From positions 1-64,000 of the forward strand of contig NZ_JACHHY010000003.1 of the NCBI RefSeq assembly GCF_014202905.1: a DNA stretch of 64,000 bases, written 5' to 3'. The stretch is from Chitinivorax tropicus (GTDB lineage Bacteria > Pseudomonadota > Gammaproteobacteria > Burkholderiales > SCOH01). The translations under genes and the position numbers were made by a program. Position 1 is the first letter of the stretch. Each line of letters begins with the position of its first letter. Shown here piece by piece: positions 35,988 to 45,296 of this stretch. Below the pieces are notes generated by a model, which had not been told where the DNA came from, did not search any database, and saw only the letters and a program-made list of their open reading frames with translations.

Positions 35988-38237
35988 TTATTTGTAAGCG
36001 TCACTTTGCAAAGGTTGCGGTGAGGCGTTCAATTTGGAATAGCCTGGTATGGTGCGAGCCAGCAATTCCAGAGGGTTGGTGCCGATCCGGGCAACATCCG
36101 ACAACTCTACCTGCAAGAAGATATTGCTGCTGGTCTGATTGCTGGTGGTTACGAAGCGCTGACCAACCAGGCGCAGCACCCAGCATCCAGCGTTGTATTC
36201 AACACCGGCTAGGCTCTCGATATTCTTACGGTCTTTCAAAGAATAAGCGACGCGGGTCACACCAGACCAGCGGCTGCTCATGGGCCATTGGGTGGAAAAA
36301 TCGATCTGTCGCTGACCGACTATGCCAGGCAGCGCATCCCGGTTCATGCGATAGCCCAGATTCAGTGCTTTGCCGATAGCAGGCTGGTAGCGGATGTTGT
36401 AGTCGATCCGCTGGGTCTTGTGGATGCTGGAGTTGTACTGCCAGGTGGCATCGACATCCAGGCTGTTGGTGATCTGCCCGCCGCCGAAGGTGATGATGTC
36501 CGACGAGTTACGGGCGCGACCAGTCTCGATGGCCTGTGGGGTCAAGGTGACTTGTTGTGGTGAGCGGTAAAAACGCTGGCCGACCCCTAGGCGCATCCGT
36601 TCACGGCCAGAGCCGGCTTCAAGAAAACGCGTGGTGACCGCTGCGGTGACCTGATTGGCATCGTTGATGCGGTCTGCGCCGGAGAACTGGTTTTCGCTGA
36701 ACATGGAAGCGTAGTTGAAGTCCCGCAAGGCGGTGTCGAAAAGCGGTAGCTGGCTTTGTTCGCGATAGGGTATGCGCACGTAGAACATACGTGGTTCCAG
36801 CGTCTGGATGTACTCGTTGCCCAGCCAGGAGCCTTCACGCTCTAGCACGATACCCGCATCGGTGCTGAAGATCGGCAGGGTACGGCGATGGTTGTAGGCT
36901 GGGCTGTCGGTAGGCGTAAATCGGTCAATGTTGTATTGAGTGTAATGCAACCCCAGCTTGGGTGTAATGTAGGCGTAAGTGGTATTCAGAGTGGTCGAAA
37001 TCGATGGATTGATCACCAGTCGCTTACCTGACACCTGGGTAGGGTGGTCGAATTGGGTGTATTCGCCTTTGAAATTGTAATTGGTGCCGAATCCGTCGTA
37101 TCCCTGCCGGTTCAGCTGCAACTGCGGGACTTGCGCATAAGGGGCGACCAGTCGGTTCTGCTTTTCATCGCGTAAGGTCTGATAGCGCTGAACCCGCGCT
37201 TGCGCAATCCATCCGGACTGTGAGTAGGTCAGCGAGCCTTCTCTTGGCAGAATCCCTTGTGATGTCGAGCTGACCTTGCTGCTCAGATCGACGAAGTAGT
37301 TATCGTCAGAGGCTTTCTGCAGGTTGATGTTGGCAGTCAGGTTGTCCAGTAGCTTGTGCTGGTGTTGGAAGGATACGAACGAGCGGCGCGTGCTGGTCAG
37401 CCGGTCGTTGTTCAACAGCTCTGATTTCAGGGTGCCGGTGAATGATGGCTGCAGATAGCGGAACTCGGTATTCAGTGCAACACCCCGGCGGGCGATGAAG
37501 CGCGGTGCAATTTCCGCGTCGTAATTGGGTGCGATGTTCCAATAGAACGGTAGGGTCAGCTCGAAACCACCTGTATTGGAAGAGCCTTGCATCGGCGGCA
37601 GAAAGCCGCTTTTCCGCTGTCCGTTCAGTGAGAAATCCATCCATGGCCAATAAAGGACCGGTACACCCAGGAATTGCAGCGTGGTATGGTGTGCCTCACC
37701 GACATTGCGATTGTAGTCCAAGTCCAGCTTGTCACTTCGAAACACCCAGTCTTCGTTGCCTGGTGCACAGGTGGTGAAGCTGCCGGTTTCGGCGCTGTAT
37801 CGTTTCTCGCCTTCCATCAAAAGGCGTCTGGCTGTGCCGCGTGCACCCAGGCCAAGCTGATAGCGTGCGTTGTTGGCGTAGCCGGTGGCATTGTCCTGTC
37901 GTAACTGCATCTGGTCACCCCAGATGATGTCACCACGTTGCTCGGCTCGGACATTGCCTTCTGCTTCGATCTGCTCGGGGCTGGCGCGATAGCACATGCT
38001 GTCGGCACTGATCAATGCACCGCGTCGGCGGAGCTGGACATGTCCCCAGGCATTCAGTTGGGTTTGTGGGTTTCCTTCCACTTTGTCGGCGGACAGGTGC
38101 CAAACACCGGCGGGCTCATCGCGAGGTGGGTTCAAAACCAGATTGGAATCCAGTTTCAAGGGAGTGGCTATACCCTCGGCCTGAGTGGTGGAGGCAAGTA
38201 AAAGCAATGCAATCGGGGTCAGGCGGAACGGCCGCAT
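35988..38237 (-). CDS. lptD: LPS-assembly outer-membrane protein LptD
   Basis: LptD with lipoprotein LptE inserts lipopolysaccharide into the outer leaflet. The 749-residue protein has a signal peptide (MRPFRLTPIALLLLASTTQA) and an N-terminal OstA/LptA-like jellyroll (VWHLSADKVEGNPQTQLNAW, then AWGHVQLRRRGALISADSMC). A long C-terminal barrel follows with the family phrases YWPWMDFSLNGQRKSGFLPP and LGLHYTQYNID. Cysteines are few, three in the visible mature part (MCYRAS, FTTCAPG, AGCWVLRL), so the disulfide pattern should be simpler than the four-cysteine E. coli protein. GTG 38252 is an alternative start. First gene of the block, divergent from amgK. Confidence 0.95.
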   Translation of the reverse strand: MRPFRLTPIALLLLASTTQAEGIATPLKLDSNLVLNPPRDEPAGVWHLSADKVEGNPQTQLNAWGHVQLRRRGALISADSMCYRASPEQIEAEGNVRAEQRGDIIWGDQMQLRQDNATGYANNARYQLGLGARGTARRLLMEGEKRYSAETGSFTTCAPGNEDWVFRSDKLDLDYNRNVGEAHHTTLQFLGVPVLYWPWMDFSLNGQRKSGFLPPMQGSSNTGGFELTLPFYWNIAPNYDAEIAPRFIARRGVALNTEFRYLQPSFTGTLKSELLNNDRLTSTRRSFVSFQHQHKLLDNLTANINLQKASDDNYFVDLSSKVSSTSQGILPREGSLTYSQSGWIAQARVQRYQTLRDEKQNRLVAPYAQVPQLQLNRQGYDGFGTNYNFKGEYTQFDHPTQVSGKRLVINPSISTTLNTTYAYITPKLGLHYTQYNIDRFTPTDSPAYNHRRTLPIFSTDAGIVLEREGSWLGNEYIQTLEPRMFYVRIPYREQSQLPLFDTALRDFNYASMFSENQFSGADRINDANQVTAAVTTRFLEAGSGRERMRLGVGQRFYRSPQQVTLTPQAIETGRARNSSDIITFGGGQITNSLDVDATWQYNSSIHKTQRIDYNIRYQPAIGKALNLGYRMNRDALPGIVGQRQIDFSTQWPMSSRWSGVTRVAYSLKDRKNIESLAGVEYNAGCWVLRLVGQRFVTTSNQTSSNIFLQVELSDVARIGTNPLELLARTIPGYSKLNASPQPLQSDAYK

Positions 38238-38305
38238 AGTACGGTTACGCACGTGGACGATGTAAAATTGAACATTCTATCTTAAAAGCGCCTTGAGTCT
38301 TTAAC

Positions 38306-39301
38306 ATGCAACGAAAGCAGCAAATCGAATCGTGGTTGGCAACCTTGTTCCCCGGGCAGTCATTGAGCTTGGTTCCTGCGTCTGAGGATGCCAGCCAGCG
38401 CCGTTATTTCCGGATCGATCTGGATGACGGCACAACCCGCATCATCATGGATGCACCGCCTGCGGTCGAAGATTGTCGGCCTTTTATTCATGTCCGTGAT
38501 GTGTTCGCCCAGGCGGGGGTGCATGTGCCGACCATCCATGCGCAGGATCTGGCGCAGGGATTCCTGTTGCTGGAGGATTTCGGTAGCACCATGTATCAGG
38601 AGGCCTTGAATCCAGACAGCATGCGAGGTCTGTATCTCGACGCCATCGACAGCCTGATCAAGATCCAGCTGGCCAGTCGCCCGGGTGTGTTGCCTGAGTA
38701 CGATGAGGCTTTTCTGGCGCGTGAAATAGACATTTTCCAGGAATGGTATCTGCCGCATGAGGCGCGTTTTGTTTTGAGTGCGGAACAGCAGGGTTGGCTC
38801 GATACCACCAAGCAATTCGTGCTCAGCCAAGTGCTGGCCCAGCCCAAGGTATTCGTACACCGTGACTATCATTCACGTAATTTGATGGTGTGTGACCCCA
38901 ACCCTGGTGTCATCGATTTTCAAGGGGCATTGTATGGCCCCTTGGCTTACGATCTGATGTCTCTGCTCAAAGATGCCTATATCGAATGGGAAGAAGAGCA
39001 GGTGCTGGATCTGGTGATCCGGTATTGGGAGCGGGCCCGTCGGGCCAAGCTGCCGGTGCCAGTTGATGTGACCGAGTTCTATAGGCAATTCGAGCTGGTG
39101 GGGGTGCAACGGCAATTGAAGGTTGTGGGGATCTTTGCGCGCCTGGCCCATCGCGATGGCAAAATGGGTTACCTGAATGACCTGCCGCGTGTCTGGGGGT
39201 ATCTGCGTAAGAATGCTGAGCGTTATGTGGGGCTGAAACCCTTGCTGAAGCTGATGGATGCTATAGAAGGGCGCCAACAGCAGGTTGGTTACACCTTTTG
39301 A
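38306..39301 (+). CDS. amgK: N-acetylmuramate/N-acetylglucosamine anomeric kinase AmgK
   Basis: AmgK phosphorylates MurNAc (and GlcNAc) at the anomeric position in the cell-wall recycling route that bypasses de novo UDP-MurNAc synthesis. The 331-residue protein belongs to the aminoglycoside phosphotransferase fold. It shows EDASQRRYFRIDLDDGTTRI near the start, the catalytic loop VFVHRDYHSRNLMVCDPNPG (about residues 183-202) and the metal site VIDFQGALYGPLAYDLMSLL (about 203-222). murU follows after 11 bases, which supports the assignment. Divergent from lptD (68 bases between starts). Confidence 0.92.
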   Translation: MQRKQQIESWLATLFPGQSLSLVPASEDASQRRYFRIDLDDGTTRIIMDAPPAVEDCRPFIHVRDVFAQAGVHVPTIHAQDLAQGFLLLEDFGSTMYQEALNPDSMRGLYLDAIDSLIKIQLASRPGVLPEYDEAFLAREIDIFQEWYLPHEARFVLSAEQQGWLDTTKQFVLSQVLAQPKVFVHRDYHSRNLMVCDPNPGVIDFQGALYGPLAYDLMSLLKDAYIEWEEEQVLDLVIRYWERARRAKLPVPVDVTEFYRQFELVGVQRQLKVVGIFARLAHRDGKMGYLNDLPRVWGYLRKNAERYVGLKPLLKLMDAIEGRQQQVGYTF

Positions 39302-39312
39302 ACGGAGGCGTG

Positions 39313-40047
39313 ATGCATTATTCCGCCATGATATTGGCCGCGGGTAGAGGTGAGCGCATGCGCCCGCTGACTGATCATACCCCCAAGCCCTTGCTGCGTG
39401 CGGGCTCCAAAGCCTTGATCGAATGGCATGTCGAGCGCCTGGTGGCTGCGGGTGTGGATCGGCTGGTGATCAACCATGCCCATCTTGGCGGGCAGATTGT
39501 GCAGGCGCTGGGGAACGGCGCCCGCTTTGGCGCACAGATTGCCTATTCAGCAGAGGAAACGGCGCTTGAAACCGCAGGGGGGATCGCCAAAGCCATGCCT
39601 CTGCTGGGAGTACGGCCCTTCATCGTTGTCAGTGCTGATGTATTCTGCCAATACGATTTCACACGACTGATCCCTGTACTGCAAGCATTGGGCGCTGGGC
39701 AGCCTGGGCGTGCTCATCTGGTCATGGTGCCCAACGCCCCGCATCATCCACAAGGTGATTTTGGCCTGGCCGATGGCATGCTGAGCGAGGAGGCTGATGT
39801 GAAATTGACCTATTCCGGCATCGGGTGTTTTCATCCGGCATTTTTTGCAACGGTGCCGGCAGGCGCAACCATGAAGCTGGTGACTTTGCTGAAACCGGCC
39901 ATCGCAGCAGGCCTGGTCAGTGGTGAATGCCATAATGGTCTGTGGCTGGATGTCGGAACGCCTGAGCGGCTGGCCCTGGCGGATCAGTATGCAGCCCAAA
40001 TGGTTGATGGCATCGACGGAATCTACACTTCGTCGTTACGGACGTAA
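39313..40047 (+). CDS. murU: N-acetylmuramate alpha-1-phosphate uridylyltransferase MurU
   Basis: MurU makes UDP-MurNAc from MurNAc-1-phosphate, completing the recycling shortcut begun by AmgK; in species that have it, it lowers sensitivity to fosfomycin. The 244-residue protein has the nucleotidyltransferase signature ILAAGRGERMRPLTDHTPKP (about residues 8-27), the Mg/UTP aspartate in VVSADVFCQYDF, and WLDVGTPERLALADQY near the end. A clear GGAGG RBS supports ATG 39313. The last 25 bases overlap the convergent PAS gene. Confidence 0.93.
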   Translation: MHYSAMILAAGRGERMRPLTDHTPKPLLRAGSKALIEWHVERLVAAGVDRLVINHAHLGGQIVQALGNGARFGAQIAYSAEETALETAGGIAKAMPLLGVRPFIVVSADVFCQYDFTRLIPVLQALGAGQPGRAHLVMVPNAPHHPQGDFGLADGMLSEEADVKLTYSGIGCFHPAFFATVPAGATMKLVTLLKPAIAAGLVSGECHNGLWLDVGTPERLALADQYAAQMVDGIDGIYTSSLRT

Positions 40048-40688
40048 TTGACGACATCGTCAACAAAGCGGAGCACGGTCGCCACTTGGCCCAACGATCT
40101 CTGCAACAGCTCGCTCTGCTCCTTATCCAGCGTGCTGATCTGGAGTAGGGTGGTGAGGTTGCGGCGTAGCTCCAGCATGGGTTTGCGGACTTGGTTGGCA
40201 ATGTTGTGCAGAAATTGCCCACGCACCTCGCTGGACATCTCCGCGACCTGTTTGGCACGGGTCAGTGCCTGCTCCTTACGGCGCTCGCCTGCGACACTAT
40301 GCGCGAACAACAGATGGATGATGGGGCTGTCACTGGCTTGGCGGTGCGCTAAGACCTGAAGCCTGACGGGAACCTCCTGGCCACTACTGGTGAGCAACGC
40401 CAATTCACCGCGCCAGACCTTGTCGGCATTGGCGGTTGGAATGGCGGTCTTCATAAGCAGAAAGTGCGACCAGGCTGGCATCAGTAACGTGTAATTCAGT
40501 GCAGCCAGCTCAGCCCGGCTGACGCCTAATACATCTTCCGCTTGTTGATTGATGAACAGCAATTGCCCGGTGACATCGGCGGCCAGCACCATCAGATCGA
40601 CATGATCCAGCATGCCGCTGACGATCATCATCGCCAGTGCTTGCTGAAAGGGTGGGGTGGGTTGTGGTGAAGTGTCGTATGCAAGCAC
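40023..40688 (-). CDS. PAS-domain protein with degenerate histidine-kinase dimerisation segment
   Basis: A 221-residue protein. A PAS sensor domain spans about residues 25-130 (LMVLAADVTGQLLFINQQAE, then DVLGVSRAELAALNY). A helical part at about 140-221 resembles a kinase dimerisation domain: GQFLHNIANQVRKPMLELRR aligns with the usual 'FLANMSHEIRTPL' motif. The phosphoacceptor His-Glu is replaced by Asn-Gln, and the protein ends without the ATP-binding catalytic domain. It could therefore dimerise and sense but not autophosphorylate. Start is GTG 40688 or a later ATG (40631). It is divergent from ruvC and overlaps murU by 25 bases at the 3' end. Confidence 0.7.
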   Translation of the reverse strand: MLAYDTSPQPTPPFQQALAMMIVSGMLDHVDLMVLAADVTGQLLFINQQAEDVLGVSRAELAALNYTLLMPAWSHFLLMKTAIPTANADKVWRGELALLTSSGQEVPVRLQVLAHRQASDSPIIHLLFAHSVAGERRKEQALTRAKQVAEMSSEVRGQFLHNIANQVRKPMLELRRNLTTLLQISTLDKEQSELLQRSLGQVATVLRFVDDVVNYVRNDEV

Positions 40689-40811
40689 AGTATACTTTCA
40701 TGCAACAGCTGCGGGTCACGGGGTGGCGAAACCATGTTTGATCATACCAACCCAAGCTGGGTTGTCACCCATCAACATAGCATTTTTCAACAGGTTCCAT
40801 CTCTTTAATAT

Positions 40812-41336
40812 ATGCGAGTTCTCGGAATTGACCCAGGTTTGCGCGTCACGGGTTTTGGTGTCATCGACGTGATCGGGCAGGCTCGCCACTATGTTGCCAG
40901 CGGCTGCGTGCGCACGCCGAGCGACGCTACGCTGCCCATCCGTCTGAAATCGATCATCGATGGGCTTTTTGCCATCATCGATGAATACCGGCCCCAACAA
41001 GTGGTGGTCGAGCAGGTGTTTGTCAACGTCAATCCACAATCCACCTTGCTGCTTGGGCAGGCGCGGGGAGCGGCGATTTCCGCCGCAGTCATGCGCGATC
41101 TGCCGGTAGCAGAATACACTGCGCTGCAAGTCAAGCAGGCGGTGGTTGGCCATGGCAAGGCTGCTAAGGAGCAAGTGCAGGAAATGGTCAAGCGCTTGTT
41201 GAGCCTGGAAGGCTACCCACAGTCCGATGCGGCAGATGCCCTGGCCTGCGCGCTGTGCCATGCCAATCATCATGGCTCGCTGGTGCAAGGGCTGGCTGCG
41301 AAGGGGTTTCGGATCAAGCGGGGCCGACTGGCCTGA
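40812..41336 (+). CDS. ruvC: Holliday junction resolvase RuvC
   Basis: RuvC cleaves four-way DNA junctions symmetrically together with RuvAB. The 174-residue protein shows the catalytic acidic residues in [19 protein letters not shown] (Asp 7), [20 protein letters not shown] (Glu near 66) and [13 protein letters not shown] (Asp near 140). It heads ruvC-ruvA; ruvB lies about 1.2 kb downstream, separated by the opposite-strand ribB gene and its riboswitch. Confidence 0.96.
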   Translation: MRVLGIDPGLRVTGFGVIDVIGQARHYVASGCVRTPSDATLPIRLKSIIDGLFAIIDEYRPQQVVVEQVFVNVNPQSTLLLGQARGAAISAAVMRDLPVAEYTALQVKQAVVGHGKAAKEQVQEMVKRLLSLEGYPQSDAADALACALCHANHHGSLVQGLAAKGFRIKRGRLA

Positions 41337-41414
41337 ACGGTGGTGTCAACCATGACTGAAAGGGTCATGGCCTGCTTGCTGGTTTGAATTCAATCATTTC
41401 TTTGGGAACACAAT

Positions 41415-42014
41415 ATGATCGGTCGCCTGAGTGGCATTTTGGTCGAAAAACAACCTCCGCAGGTTGTGGTGGACGTGTCCGGGGTTGGGTATGAAGTAGA
41501 TGTGCCGATGAGCACCTTCTACGTCTTGCCTCACCTCAACGAAAAGGTGACGCTCTATACCCACCCGGTGGTGCGGGAGGATGCCCACCTGCTCTATGGT
41601 TTTGCCACCAAAGGTGAGCGCGAAACCTTCCGGCAAGTGCTGAAGATATCAGGCATCGGCCCTAAGATTGCGCTCGCCATCCTATCTGGCATGAATGCCG
41701 ATGAGCTGGCGATTGCAATTGCGGGTGAAGACATCGCTCGGCTCTCCAGGATTCCTGGCATCGGTAAAAAGACGGCTGAACGGTTGGTGTTGGAGCTGCG
41801 GGGCAAACTGAGCTTTGATGCAGCAGGAGGTACGATTCCCGCTGGAAGCTTGCCATTACCCTCAGCCGCCTCTGAACGGAGCGACATCATCAATGCCTTG
41901 CTGGCGTTGGGTTACAACGAACGTGAGGCTGCCGCAGCGATCAAGGGCCTGCCTGGTGACGTGGGGGTGTCGGACGGAATTCGCATGGCGCTGAAGAGCT
42001 TGGCCAAGGTGTGA
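41415..42014 (+). CDS. ruvA: Holliday junction branch-migration protein RuvA
   Basis: RuvA binds Holliday junctions as a tetramer and loads the RuvB motor. The 199-residue protein has the OB-fold start [20 protein letters not shown]. Two helix-hairpin-helix motifs follow, [18 protein letters not shown] (about residues 77-94) and [19 protein letters not shown] (about 111-129). The C-terminal RuvB-binding domain contains [17 protein letters not shown]. Confidence 0.96.
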   Translation: MIGRLSGILVEKQPPQVVVDVSGVGYEVDVPMSTFYVLPHLNEKVTLYTHPVVREDAHLLYGFATKGERETFRQVLKISGIGPKIALAILSGMNADELAIAIAGEDIARLSRIPGIGKKTAERLVLELRGKLSFDAAGGTIPAGSLPLPSAASERSDIINALLALGYNEREAAAAIKGLPGDVGVSDGIRMALKSLAKV

Positions 42015-42040
42015 TCGCCAGCCTATGACCTGCGGACGAT

Positions 42041-42067
42041 GAGGGCCTGATGGCCCTCGTTTCATTT
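42041..42067 (+). terminator. Terminator after ruvCA
   Basis: GAGGGCC (42041-42047) pairs with GGCCCTC (42052-42058) across a TGAT loop and is followed by GTTTCATTT. It lies between ruvA and the convergent ribB. Confidence 0.75.
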
Positions 42068-42072
42068 CATTA

Positions 42073-42711
42073 TCAGGCTGCGAATTGACGAGCCTGTCTA
42101 TATTGCACGATATCCTCTACAGACAGGATCGGTAGCTGATGTTTAGTTGCATAGGCCCACAGCGCATCGCCACGCATCATGGTGCCATCCGGATTCATCA
42201 ACTCACATAACACCGCTGCCGGTGACAACCCCGCCAGCATTGCCAGATCAACAGAGCCCTCGGTGTGACCTCGCCTGGTCAATACGCCGCCAGGAGCCGC
42301 CTGCAGGGGGAACATGTGTCCAGGGCTGATTAGATCATCGGGTTTTGCATCAGGTGCAATCGCGGCTCGAACAGTGGTCACCCGATCCGCCGCAGAAACG
42401 CCGGTCGTGGTGTTGTACCGAGCCTCGATCGAAACTGTGAAAGCCGTGCCATAGCGGCTTTGATTGCGGCTGGCCATGGGTGGCAGGTTTAGGTGTCTGA
42501 TCCGTTCCTCGGTCAGGCACAGGCAAACAATGCCGCTGCAATCGCGAATCAGCTGAGCCATGCTGGCCTCGGTGATGCGGTCGGCAGCAATGATCAGATC
42601 AGCTTCGTTTTCACGATCCAGATCGTCCGTCAACACCACCGGCACACCTGCCTTGATGGCTGCCAATGCCGCGTTGACACGCTGTTCGAAGTGGGTAGGG
42701 AGAAAATTCAT
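42073..42711 (-). CDS. ribB: 3,4-dihydroxy-2-butanone-4-phosphate synthase, monofunctional
   Basis: RibB makes the four-carbon precursor of riboflavin from ribulose 5-phosphate. The 212-residue protein is the single-domain form without a fused GTP cyclohydrolase II. Substrate- and metal-binding phrases are [20 protein letters not shown] (about residues 25-44), [13 protein letters not shown] with [11 protein letters not shown], and the catalytic [20 protein letters not shown] followed by [11 protein letters not shown] (about 128-158). An FMN riboswitch upstream indicates flavin-feedback control. A separate riboflavin cluster must exist elsewhere, since no other rib gene lies in the window. Confidence 0.95.
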   Translation of the reverse strand: MNFLPTHFEQRVNAALAAIKAGVPVVLTDDLDRENEADLIIAADRITEASMAQLIRDCSGIVCLCLTEERIRHLNLPPMASRNQSRYGTAFTVSIEARYNTTTGVSAADRVTTVRAAIAPDAKPDDLISPGHMFPLQAAPGGVLTRRGHTEGSVDLAMLAGLSPAAVLCELMNPDGTMMRGDALWAYATKHQLPILSVEDIVQYRQARQFAA

Positions 42712-42896
42712 GATGAAACGTTCCTTGCGAAAATGAGCAATTCACGTTTCAGGGCGCAAATAACCATGCCAACCGGTGGCAGGACGTGGTCAAGCGTTTG
42801 GTGAGCATGAGCTTGCCTGACCCCACAGATGATGTCCGTGGCGGCTGCCGCGCTTGAAGCTGCGCCTGGCTCGATCAACAAACGAAACCCAACGCC

Positions 42897-42914
42897 CTGT
42901 CAGCAGGCTGACAG
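42897..42914 (-). promoter_or_regulatory. Candidate expression-platform hairpin of the FMN riboswitch
   Basis: CTGTCAGC (42897-42904) and GCTGACAG (42907-42914) form a perfect 8-bp stem with a 2-base gap, so the true loop is larger. It lies just downstream of the aptamer on the transcribed strand. A T-rich stretch (GTTTCGTTTGTT) follows within about 20 bases, compatible with an intrinsic terminator controlled by FMN. Confidence 0.5.
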
Positions 42915-42921
42915 AGTTTCT

Positions 42922-43058
42922 GCATCTTCTTTCATCCGGACTATACCGTCGGCCCCGGCATTTCACCGGATCTGCTGACCCCGACCCGCAGGCCGGGCGC
43001 TCGCGGGCTCGGTTTTGCAACCATACCGCCGGTGGGGAATTGCACCCCGCCCTGAAGA
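42922..43058 (-). promoter_or_regulatory. FMN riboswitch (RFN element)
   Basis: On the minus strand the conserved RFN core reads from CTTCAGGGCGGGGTGCAATT and continues through CCCACCGGCGGTATGG. Next comes the GAGCCCGCGAGCGC joining segment with a long variable stem, then GTCAGCAGATCCGGTG. It closes with CCGACGGTATAGTCCGGATG and GAAAGAAGATG. The closing stem and all conserved loops of the FMN aptamer are present. It sits about 210 bases before ribB, and part of its DNA overlaps the upstream region of the opposite-strand ruvB. Confidence 0.95.
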
Positions 43059-43203
43059 CGCACCTAGTTTGAAACCGGCAAACAACCGGCTGGCGGACTA
43101 TATCCATATTGACGGGCCATTTCAACCTTGTTGGCAACATGGCTGTATTTATCTACATCCGGGTTACAATACTGTCATTGCAAGCATGTCATCCGTACAC
43201 ACC

Positions 43204-44274
43204 ATGATCCAGACTGACAACCTCAAAGCCGCACCTGCAGAAGACAGGATTGTGACCTCACAAAAACTGTCTGCCCAGGAAGAGGCGCTGGAGCGCGCAC
43301 TACGCCCCAAACTGCTGGATGAATATGTCGGGCAGGAAAAGGCAAGGGGCCAGTTGTCGATTTTCATCGAGGCTGCCAAGAAGCGTGGCGAGGCGCTGGA
43401 TCACGTGCTGCTGTTCGGGCCCCCGGGCCTGGGCAAAACCACGCTGGCTCATATCGTGGCGCGGGAGCTGGGTGTCAATCTGCGCCAGACCTCTGGGCCC
43501 GTGCTGGAGCGGGCGGGCGACCTGGCTGCACTGTTGACCAACCTGGAGCCGCACGATGTATTGTTCATCGATGAGATCCACCGCCTAAGCCCAGTAGTGG
43601 AAGAAATACTGTATCCGGCGCTGGAAGACTTTCAGCTAGACATCATGATCGGTGAAGGCCCCGCTGCCCGCTCAGTGAAACTGGATCTGCCGCCCTTCAC
43701 CCTGGTTGGTGCAACCACCCGCGCAGGCATGCTGACCAATCCGTTACGAGACCGGTTCGGTATTGTCGCCCGCTTGGAGTTCTATACTCCCGAGGAATTG
43801 ACGAAGATCGTGCGGCGCTCCGCCAGCCTCTTGAATGTGCAGATGTCAGAAGAAGGTGCCTTTGAAATTGCCCGTCGTTCACGCGGCACACCCCGCATTG
43901 CGAACCGCTTGTTACGGCGTGTGCGTGATTATGCCGAGGTGAAAGCCGATGGCCATGTCACGCGCGAAGTGGCGGATGCAGCGCTCTCCATGCTGGATGT
44001 GGATCATGCAGGCCTGGATCTCATGGATCGCAAATTGCTGTCAGCGATTTTGCATAAATTCGGCGGTGGGCCGGTCGGGCTGGACAACGTGGGGGCTGCG
44101 ATCGGGGAGAGCACCGACACGATCGAAGATGTACTGGAGCCCTATCTGATCCAGCAGGGGCTGTTACAACGCACCCCGCGTGGTCGCATGGCAACTATGT
44201 CAACCTATCAACATTTCGGGCTGCAGCCGCCGCAACTGCAGCCGGTCAATGGCGATCTGTGGGGCGGCAACTGA
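43204..44274 (+). CDS. ruvB: Holliday junction DNA helicase RuvB
   Basis: RuvB is the hexameric AAA+ motor that drives branch migration on RuvA-bound junctions. The 356-residue protein has Walker [19 protein letters not shown] (near residue 70), Walker [17 protein letters not shown] (near 120), the [18 protein letters not shown] segment with the sensor and arginine finger, and a C-terminal winged helix ending in [21 protein letters not shown] 43204 gives the usual betaproteobacterial start (MIQTDNL); an in-frame ATG at 43186 is also possible. Confidence 0.96.
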   Translation: MIQTDNLKAAPAEDRIVTSQKLSAQEEALERALRPKLLDEYVGQEKARGQLSIFIEAAKKRGEALDHVLLFGPPGLGKTTLAHIVARELGVNLRQTSGPVLERAGDLAALLTNLEPHDVLFIDEIHRLSPVVEEILYPALEDFQLDIMIGEGPAARSVKLDLPPFTLVGATTRAGMLTNPLRDRFGIVARLEFYTPEELTKIVRRSASLLNVQMSEEGAFEIARRSRGTPRIANRLLRRVRDYAEVKADGHVTREVADAALSMLDVDHAGLDLMDRKLLSAILHKFGGGPVGLDNVGAAIGESTDTIEDVLEPYLIQQGLLQRTPRGRMATMSTYQHFGLQPPQLQPVNGDLWGGN

Positions 44275-44285
44275 GATGATGCACC

Positions 44286-44468
44286 ATGGCCGAACCGTTG
44301 ATCGACACAACTGATGATGCGGTTGACCAAACCGCACCAGACCTCAATGAGCCCGTGGTAGAGGAATCGGCCCCACCTGAGCCGCTGGATCCGGTGCTGG
44401 TCTGGCACCTGATCAAGCTGATTGCGGCACTGATCCTGCTGCCGATTCTGTTGTTCAAAGTGCTGTGA
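44286..44468 (+). CDS. Small single-pass membrane protein downstream of ruvB
   Basis: A 60-residue hypothetical protein. The N-terminal 38 residues are acidic and proline-rich (EPVVEESAPPEPLDPVL), and one C-terminal helix (VWHLIKLIAALILLPILLFK) would insert in the inner membrane as a tail anchor. It starts 12 bases after the ruvB stop, so it is probably co-transcribed. No family is recognised. The good hydrophobic/acidic split favours a real gene, but the RBS is weak. Confidence 0.55.
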   Translation: MAEPLIDTTDDAVDQTAPDLNEPVVEESAPPEPLDPVLVWHLIKLIAALILLPILLFKVL

Positions 44469-44621
44469 CCGCCTGATCGGGCCTCCCATCCGGGCCTTGT
44501 CAGGCTATTTTCCAGCTTGGTTTGCAGTACTTCTTCTGTAAAACTTCGTTGAATTCGCGAACTTTCCACGTAATACGTTATCATTATCTGCTTTCGTATC
44601 ATTGTCTGTTGAAAGGAAACT

Positions 44622-45296
44622 GTGGAAACCAGTCACGATCTCTCGATGCTTGGCTTGATTGCAAACGCCAGTATTGTTGTGCAGTTGGTGATGCTGGGCT
44701 TGGCCTTGGCGTCGATGGCATCGTGGGCGATGATTTTCAGCAAATGGTTTGCTGTTCGCCATGCCTCGACCCGTACCGTGGATTTTGAACAGCGCTTCTG
44801 GAGCGGTGCGGATCTGAACCGCCTGTACAATGATGTCCAGGGTAAGAGCCTGGCGCTGGAACGTATTTTTGAGGCAGGTTTTACCGAATTCATGAAACAG
44901 CGCAAAACGCCCGGCGCTGAGCTGGCCGATGTCATGGACAGCACACGGCGAGCCATGAAGGCCGCTTCGCAACGTGAGCTGGATCAACTGGATGGCCATT
45001 TGTCATTCCTGGCGACTGTTGGCTCGGTCAGCCCCTATGTAGGGCTGTTTGGCACAGTGTGGGGCATCATGAATTCGTTCCGCGCTTTGGGCAGCGTCGG
45101 GCAGGCGACACTCGCCCACGTTGCGCCCGGCATCGCCGAGGCGCTGATCGCCACGGCAATCGGCTTGTTCGCCGCCATTCCGGCTGTGATTGCTTATAAC
45201 CGTTTCGCAGCGGACATCGACCGACTTGCCGTGCGCTTCGAGAGCTTCATCGAAGAATTCTCCAACATCCTGCAACGGCAAGGAGCACATCGATGA
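44622..45296 (+). CDS. tolQ: Tol-Pal system motor protein TolQ
   Basis: TolQ and TolR form the proton-driven inner-membrane motor of the Tol-Pal system, which constricts the outer membrane at division. The 224-residue protein has three membrane segments (about residues 12-35, 130-150 and 165-190). VGSVSPYVGLFGTVWGIMNS (about 134-153) and AIGLFAAIPAVIAYNRF (about 183-199) are MotA/TolQ/ExbB-family phrases. The start is GTG 44622 behind AAAGGAAAC. ybgC, often first in this operon, is missing here. Confidence 0.95.
   Translation: METSHDLSMLGLIANASIVVQLVMLGLALASMASWAMIFSKWFAVRHASTRTVDFEQRFWSGADLNRLYNDVQGKSLALERIFEAGFTEFMKQRKTPGAELADVMDSTRRAMKAASQRELDQLDGHLSFLATVGSVSPYVGLFGTVWGIMNSFRALGSVGQATLAHVAPGIAEALIATAIGLFAAIPAVIAYNRFAADIDRLAVRFESFIEEFSNILQRQGAHR

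Noticed and set aside
43015-43203. Extended N-terminus for RuvB starting upstream of 43186
   Set aside because: It would translate the reverse of the FMN riboswitch; RuvB proteins normally start at the MIQTDNL position.
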